10,155 nucleotides of DNA, taken from contig CAIMKO010000461.1 of assembly GCA_903841915.1 (NCBI GenBank), positions 1 through 10,155 on the forward strand, in the 5' to 3' direction. Below the pieces are notes generated by a model. The model saw only the letters and a program-made list of their open reading frames with translations, did no database searches and had not been told where the DNA came from. Shown here one piece after another: positions 6,550 through 10,155 of this stretch. Positions within the stretch are counted from its first letter, which is position 1. The number at the start of each line of letters is the position of its first letter. Made by a program: the position numbers and the translations under genes. The stretch is from an uncultured Chitinophagaceae bacterium (GTDB lineage: Bacteria; Bacteroidota; Bacteroidia; Chitinophagales; Chitinophagaceae).

Positions 6550-6576
6550 AACTAATTCTGCTTTTAGTCATACTGT

Positions 6577-6687
6577 TATCTTCTTCGTATCTTCTTGCTA
6601 GTTTCTTCGAGAGTTCTTCGAGAGCACTGCAATAAAACAGCAAGAAGGTAGCAGGAAATTACGAAGGAATTACGAAGAAAAGGATAG
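6577..6687. repeat. array with 11-bp period and inverted arms
   Basis: Ten consecutive 11-mers share related ends: TATCTTCTTCG, TATCTTCTTGC, TAGTTTCTTCG and AGAGTTCTTCG, then two central units, then units ending AGCA, ACGA and ACGA. The left half is pyrimidine-rich and the right half carries the complementary units. TTCTTCGTA (6581-6589) pairs with TACGAAGAA (6671-6679), and CTTCTTGCT (6591-6599) pairs with AGCAAGAAG (6639-6647). TTCTTCGAGAG also occurs twice directly adjacent (6604-6614 and 6615-6625). The period is close to one helical turn. No coding potential is seen. Confidence 0.7.
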
Positions 6688-6690
6688 CCC

Positions 6691-6710
6691 CAACCCCTAA
6701 AGGGGAGTTG
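6691..6710. repeat. CCCC-TAAA-GGGG hairpin
   Basis: CAACCCC (6691-6697) pairs with GGGGaGTTG (6702-6710) with one bulged A and the loop TAAA. It is not followed by a T-run. From memory, hairpins of this CCCCTAAAGGGG type are scattered between genes in many Bacteroidota genomes, so it is probably a dispersed element rather than a gene-specific signal. Confidence 0.6.
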
Positions 6711-6757
6711 ACATTACATGATTCACTCTTCTCTTCCTCCTGATTTGTTTTGGTCTT

Positions 6758-6797
6758 GTTCGGGTCAAGTCCACTAATTAGTGGACTTGACCCGAAC
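6758..6797. repeat. perfect 40-bp palindrome
   Basis: The left arm GTTCGGGTCAAGTCCACTAA (6758-6777) is followed directly by its exact reverse complement (6778-6797), with no spacer. As RNA it folds into an 18-bp stem with the loop AATT. As DNA it can extrude a cruciform. Neither strand has a T-run after it, so it is not a classical intrinsic terminator, although it lies 58 bp after the end of the 517-residue gene. Two abutted inverted ends of a lost insertion element, or a palindromic mobile repeat, would explain it. Confidence 0.9.
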
Positions 6798-6854
6798 TTA
6801 GTACGAAGAACAGACGTGTAAATCCTATCTGAGCAGTATTGAAAACACATCCTC

Positions 6855-8408
6855 TTAAACCTTAGGTTTCCTTCCCTGCAAAAAGATCTTTCGTCTTACC
6901 TGCTGTACAGGAACTCCCTCAATCCGGCTTTCTAACCAGGAAATAAAATCGAGATACATGAAACTGCGGCTTTCCAAAGGATTGCCTTGTAATTGCTGCA
7001 ACTTTTCCTTGAGTACCTGAAAAGCTGGAATTAATTTCTGTGGCGATAACGAAAATGATCTGCGGATAAATTTGAATATCTCTTCTTCCACAATACTCAG
7101 GTTCTTCATTTTATACATGAAACGATACACCGATTTTATTAAATGTTCCAGGATCGTATAATTACCCAGTTCATAATGTGCGATCAAATGCAATAACCTT
7201 GCATAACACTGGAGATCGGTTCTGAGATCCACTTTCCAGTGAATGATTTTATTGAGATAATCTATGGCTTTTTCATTATCGCCGCTGCCGAAATACAAAC
7301 AGGCGATCTTATAATAAAAGACCAATACACGATGCCGGTCCAGATGCAACTGATATTCTTCGAGTTTCTCTTGGATATAGGGAACCAGTTCCAATCCTTC
7401 CGTAAATGTCCCTTTTAGAAAATGACGGTTGATCTTAGCAATATGCAGGTACACAAAAGTTTGTATGCTTGCATTGGCATTCATGTTCCCCTCATGCGAA
7501 ACAGAAAAGGATTCGAATATTTTTAAGTATTCTTCAAACTTATCATAATTGCTCAGGTTGAATTGTGCACTCAGCAAATTGTGCATGCCCCTGATGTATT
7601 GCCCTGTTTCACCTGCTTTCATGTTGGGATTATCTTCAAAAAGATCCACCCATTTTTTGGTATAACGATAATACATCAGCAGGTCCTGCAGAATAAATCC
7701 ATACCAGCAATAAGATTGATAGAGGTATAATTTTCCGTAGAATCCCAATTGCTCATTCTCATAGGAAGGAAGATTGTTTTCGAAGAATGATCTTACCGCC
7801 AGCACATCTTTTTCATCCCGCGCATGACCATGTTTGATATACCAGCTGTATAATTCGAGTGCAAGATTGCTGAATCGGCTGATCAATGAAAGATGCAGAT
7901 TGATCTCATCTGATTCTTTACTTAATTCTTCTGCACGGTTTTCCATGCTTCGGGTAATATGCAATGCTTCGATCTTCTTTTCAAAGATCACAGCCTGCAA
8001 TTGGTAAGTGATCTGGTTATGATTCTTCGCTACTTCTTTTAATTTGTCCAGCACTTTTAAGCTTTGCAGGTACAAACCCTTATTGTACAAGATCCGGGCA
8101 AAGTCTAATTGTTCGTGCAAACGAATATCGATATTGTCGCCATCTTCGATCAGGCGAAGACTTGACAATATTTGTTTATACAGATGTGCTTTGCTGTTAG
8201 AAAGTTGCTGCTTTTTTATGCTTTTATTCTTCTTCAGTAAAACGGCTTCATCGTACTCCTCCATTTTATCCAAAGCGTCGAAAAGCTGAACGATCTTCAG
8301 GTCCTCACTCCCTGAATTGCGTTTCACATATAATTTGAAATTGCGTTTCTCCCCTTTTTCGAGTGATTTAACTAACTGAAACAGTATATCGGTACTCCTG
8401 TTGGGCAT
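6855..8408 (-). CDS. TPR-like all-helical protein of unknown function (517 residues)
   Basis: The sequence is almost wholly helical, with no signal peptide or membrane segment. The N-terminus (1-85) carries LVKSLEKGEKRNFKLYVKR and a lysine-rich stretch, which I associate with a Bacteroidota-only family but cannot name. TPR-like helix pairs are readable at about 102-128 (LYNKGLYLQSLKVLDKLKE), 362-389 (YYKIACLYFGSGDNEKAIDY) and 400-426 (LLHLIAHYELGNY). The tail is basic (VRRKIFLQGRKPKV). Such solenoids usually bind proteins, but no enzymatic motif is seen and no partner can be named. It is divergent from leuA, with a 200-bp shared upstream region, and is separated from the next minus-strand gene by 523 bp of repeats, so it is probably transcribed alone. 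I found no clear promoter for it. The start at 8408 is the first ATG of the frame and was kept on that ground. Confidence 0.85.
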   Translation of the reverse strand: MPNRSTDILFQLVKSLEKGEKRNFKLYVKRNSGSEDLKIVQLFDALDKMEEYDEAVLLKKNKSIKKQQLSNSKAHLYKQILSSLRLIEDGDNIDIRLHEQLDFARILYNKGLYLQSLKVLDKLKEVAKNHNQITYQLQAVIFEKKIEALHITRSMENRAEELSKESDEINLHLSLISRFSNLALELYSWYIKHGHARDEKDVLAVRSFFENNLPSYENEQLGFYGKLYLYQSYCWYGFILQDLLMYYRYTKKWVDLFEDNPNMKAGETGQYIRGMHNLLSAQFNLSNYDKFEEYLKIFESFSVSHEGNMNANASIQTFVYLHIAKINRHFLKGTFTEGLELVPYIQEKLEEYQLHLDRHRVLVFYYKIACLYFGSGDNEKAIDYLNKIIHWKVDLRTDLQCYARLLHLIAHYELGNYTILEHLIKSVYRFMYKMKNLSIVEEEIFKFIRRSFSLSPQKLIPAFQVLKEKLQQLQGNPLESRSFMYLDFISWLESRIEGVPVQQVRRKIFLQGRKPKV

Positions 8409-8466
8409 CGTAATTAATTTTCCTTAAAATCTTTTACAGATAAGCATTTCAGCGTTTGAAAGCCTA

Positions 8467-8496
8467 TTTGTGTAACGTAAAATACAGGCAATTTTG
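8467..8496 (+). promoter_or_regulatory. promoter candidate for leuA
   Basis: TTTG (8467-8470) is followed after 18 bp by CAATTTTG (8489-8496), which differs from the -7 consensus TAnnTTTG only in its first base. The spacing is about that of Bacteroidota promoters. The leader would be roughly 108 nt. No leucine-rich leader peptide or T-box-like feature is seen in it. Confidence 0.35.
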
Positions 8497-8608
8497 TCCC
8501 TTTCTCCCATCATTAGCAGGCTATATTCGTAGGATGCAGGTAATGGAAATTCGGTTTCATCATAACCAAATGTAATCAACCCTGCTTTTTTAAGCTCAAA
8601 TTTTTACT

Positions 8609-9775
8609 ATGAGTACCAACAAAGTCAACATTTTTGATACCACACTTCGCGATGGCGAACAAGTGCCCGGCTGTAAATTAAATACAAAGGAAAAAATAGA
8701 ACTGGCATTGGCATTGGAAGAATTGGGTGTAGACATCATTGAAGCGGGTTTCCCCATTTCATCGCCCGGTGATTTCACTTCGGTGAATGAGATCTCGAAG
8801 ATCATTAAACATGCCACGGTATGCGGACTTACCAGAGCCGTTCAGAAAGATATTGAAGTAGCTGCAGAAGCCTTGAAATATGCCAAGCGTCCGCGTATTC
8901 ATACCGGCATCGGTACATCCGATTACCACATCAAAGGCAAATTCAATAGCAACAGGGAAGATATTTTAGAACGCGCCATCCAATGCGTAAAGTGGGCAAA
9001 GAATTTTGTGGATGATGTGGAATTTTATGCAGAAGATGCCGGCAGAACCGACAATGACTATTTAGCCAGAGTGGTGGAAGCCGTTATTAAAGCAGGTGCT
9101 ACCGTTGTGAATATACCCGACACAACCGGTTATTGTCTGCCCAACCAATACGGCAACAAAATGGCTTACCTGAGAAATAATGTTTCCAATATTGACAGGG
9201 CCATTCTATCCTGCCATTGTCATAATGACCTGGGCCTTGCAACTGCCAATAGCATTGAAGGTGTGATCAATGGTGCAAGACAAATAGAATGTACCATCAA
9301 TGGTTTGGGTGAAAGAGCCGGCAACACTTCTCTGGAAGAAGTAGTGATGGTTTTAAAACAACATAAAGATTTAGGATTTTATTCCAATGTAAATACAAAA
9401 TTATTGAACCCGTTGAGCAGACAAGTAAGCGATGTAATGCGTGTGCCTGTCCAACCCAATAAGGCCATTGTGGGTGCCAATGCTTTTTCGCACTCATCCG
9501 GCATTCATCAGGATGGATTTTTAAAGAGCGCCATTACTTATGAAATTATTGACCCGGTTGATGTAGGTGCCGATATCAGCAAGATCGTTTTAACGGCCAG
9601 AAGCGGAAGAAGTGCATTGGCCTTTCGTTTGAAAAAACTGGGCTATGATTTTAACCGAAATGATGTGGATGCTTTGTATCAGAAATTCCTACAGGTGGCA
9701 GATAATAAAAAAGAGATCAACGACGAGGACCTCCATCAAATGGCAAAACAGCACGAATCTGTTGAAACTGTCTGA
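8609..9775 (+). CDS. leuA: 2-isopropylmalate synthase, short form lacking the regulatory domain
   Basis: This enzyme makes the first committed step of leucine biosynthesis, condensing acetyl-CoA with 2-oxoisovalerate. The catalytic TIM barrel is complete: FDTTLRDGEQ (9-18) with metal ligand D15, the metal-binding histidines H203 and H205 in CHCHNDLG, NGLGERAGN (231-239) and HSSGIHQDG (295-303). The protein ends at 388 residues, whereas leucine-inhibited LeuA proteins are above 500. The C-terminal LeuA dimerisation domain that binds leucine is missing, not cut off, because the TGA stop is in the window and leuB follows. Feedback inhibition by leucine is therefore not expected in the usual way. 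The related citramalate and homocitrate synthases share this fold and length. Adjacency to leuB favours isopropylmalate (or citramalate) over homocitrate. The start gives the normal family N-terminus, and there is no clear Shine-Dalgarno sequence. Confidence 0.92.
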   Translation: MSTNKVNIFDTTLRDGEQVPGCKLNTKEKIELALALEELGVDIIEAGFPISSPGDFTSVNEISKIIKHATVCGLTRAVQKDIEVAAEALKYAKRPRIHTGIGTSDYHIKGKFNSNREDILERAIQCVKWAKNFVDDVEFYAEDAGRTDNDYLARVVEAVIKAGATVVNIPDTTGYCLPNQYGNKMAYLRNNVSNIDRAILSCHCHNDLGLATANSIEGVINGARQIECTINGLGERAGNTSLEEVVMVLKQHKDLGFYSNVNTKLLNPLSRQVSDVMRVPVQPNKAIVGANAFSHSSGIHQDGFLKSAITYEIIDPVDVGADISKIVLTARSGRSALAFRLKKLGYDFNRNDVDALYQKFLQVADNKKEINDEDLHQMAKQHESVETV

Positions 9776-9798
9776 ACGAGGATTTTGAAAGATTAGCC

Positions 9799-9824
9799 GG
9801 ATTAAAAGGATTAAATATTTAATC
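9799..9824. repeat. direct repeat and 16-bp palindrome in the leuA-leuB gap
   Basis: GGATTAAA occurs twice with a 9-bp period (9799-9806 and 9808-9815). The second copy runs into the perfect palindrome GATTAAATATTTAATC (9809-9824). It lies 24-49 bp after the leuA stop. It could be a regulator binding site or an RNA processing structure. It is AT-rich enough that chance is not excluded. Confidence 0.4.
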
Positions 9825-9871
9825 AATATTTTTAATACCCAAAAATCATTGGTCAGACAAAAATATTTATT

Positions 9872-10155
9872 ATGAAAAAGAATATTGCTGTCATTAGCGG
9901 AGATGGTATCGGTCCTGAAGTAATTGCGCAGGCTGTTCGTGTATTGAATGCCGTTGCACAAAGATTTCATCACGAGTTTATTTATACCTATTGTTTGATG
10001 GGTGCTGTTGCCATTGAGCAAAAAGGAAATCCACTCCCCGATGAAACCATCGAGATCTGTTTAGAAAGTGATGCTATTTTATTTGGTGCCGTTGGTCATC
10101 CAAAATTTGATAATGATCCTTCAGCGAAAGTAAGACCAGAACAGGGTTTGCTGAA
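9872..10155 (+). CDS. leuB: 3-isopropylmalate dehydrogenase (N-terminal part, cut by window edge)
   Basis: LeuB oxidises and decarboxylates 3-isopropylmalate with NAD+, the third step of leucine biosynthesis. Ninety-four codons are present of about 350-360. Family signatures are visible: the N-terminal IAVISGDGIGPEV (5-17), GNPLPDETI (52-60), the DAILFGAVGHPKFD strand and loop (67-80) and VRPEQGLL at the edge, which leads into the substrate-binding region. The gene starts 96 bp after leuA in the same direction and is probably in one operon with it, since no -7 match is found in the gap. leuC and leuD are not between them and must lie downstream or elsewhere. The start codon has no Shine-Dalgarno sequence but gives the usual N-terminus. 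Confidence 0.95.
   Translation, partial: MKKNIAVISGDGIGPEVIAQAVRVLNAVAQRFHHEFIYTYCLMGAVAIEQKGNPLPDETIEICLESDAILFGAVGHPKFDNDPSAKVRPEQGLL

Larger units (their letters stand above)
6332..6854. other. 523-bp non-coding region packed with repeats
   Basis: This gap separates two minus-strand genes and contains no convincing gene. Its left third (6332-6530) is AT-rich upstream DNA of the 602-residue gene. From 6531 to about 6810 four different repeat structures stand almost end to end: a 19-bp palindrome, an array of 11-bp period, a CCCC/GGGG hairpin and a 40-bp perfect palindrome. The motif TACGAAGAA occurs in the array (6671-6679) and again just beyond the large palindrome (6802-6810). Confidence 0.85.

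Noticed and set aside
6577..6687. CRISPR array
   Set aside because: Units are 11 bp with no distinct spacers, the halves are complementary, and no cas gene is present.
6758..6797. Intrinsic terminator of the 517-residue gene
   Set aside because: The stem is ideal but neither strand has a T-run afterwards, so Rho-independent termination is not supported.
6659..6850. 63-residue minus-strand ORF across the repeat region
   Set aside because: It is made from the array end, the CCCC/GGGG hairpin and the 40-bp palindrome read as codons. It has no ribosome site, domain or sensible composition.
8534..8575. 13-residue ORF in the leuA leader as an attenuator peptide
   Set aside because: MQVMEIRFHHNQM contains no leucine, valine-rich or isoleucine-rich run, and no terminator/antiterminator pair follows.
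9689..10021. 110-residue minus-strand ORF over the leuA-leuB junction
   Set aside because: It overlaps two clearly real genes antisense and crosses their gap. Its composition is rich in I, L, N and F, typical of AT-rich shadow frames.

Overview
This window comes from a member of the Bacteroidota. The evidence is AT-rich DNA, matches to the phylum's TAnnTTTG -7 promoter element, few Shine-Dalgarno sequences, an RpoC N-terminus with the sequence typical of the phylum, and two large proteins that look like families I associate only with Bacteroidota. A short LeuA directly followed by LeuB would fit Chitinophagaceae or a relative, but that finer placement is a guess.

Layout: (1) 1-1296, minus strand: the first 432 codons of rpoC, running off the left edge. 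Unusually, rpoB is not next to it. rpoC has its own probable promoter, a leader of about 165 nt and a possible 14-residue leader ORF overlapping its start codon. (2) 1297-1735: a divergent intergenic region with stem-loops and an FNR-like operator (TGAT-N4-ATCA) placed about 41.5 bp upstream of the inferred start of a small gene. (3) 1736-2137, plus strand: an unrecognised 133-residue protein. (4) 2146-4439, minus strand: a two-component system made of a soluble PAS histidine kinase and a response regulator with a Crp/Fnr-type output, overlapping by 4 bp. (5) 4523-6331, minus strand: a 602-residue conserved protein with remote similarity to flavin-dependent TIM-barrel enzymes of the nitronate monooxygenase type, plus a cysteine-rich second half. 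(6) 6332-6854: non-coding and packed with repeats, including a 19-bp palindrome, an array with 11-bp period, a CCCC/GGGG hairpin and a perfect 40-bp palindrome. (7) 6855-8408, minus strand: a 517-residue all-helical TPR-like protein of unknown function. (8) 8409-10155, plus strand: leuA (short form without the leucine-sensing domain) and the start of leuB, both for leucine biosynthesis.

How the parts may work together: the kinase, the Crp/Fnr-type regulator and the FNR-like site before the convergent 133-residue gene suggest a local redox, oxygen or stress circuit. In it the FixL/FixJ/FixK roles would be compressed into two proteins, with the 133-residue protein as a probable target and the flavo/iron-sulfur-like protein upstream as a possible partner. 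This is inference from motifs and position. rpoC and leuAB are housekeeping flanks. No rRNA, tRNA, CRISPR array, transposase or integrase gene was seen.
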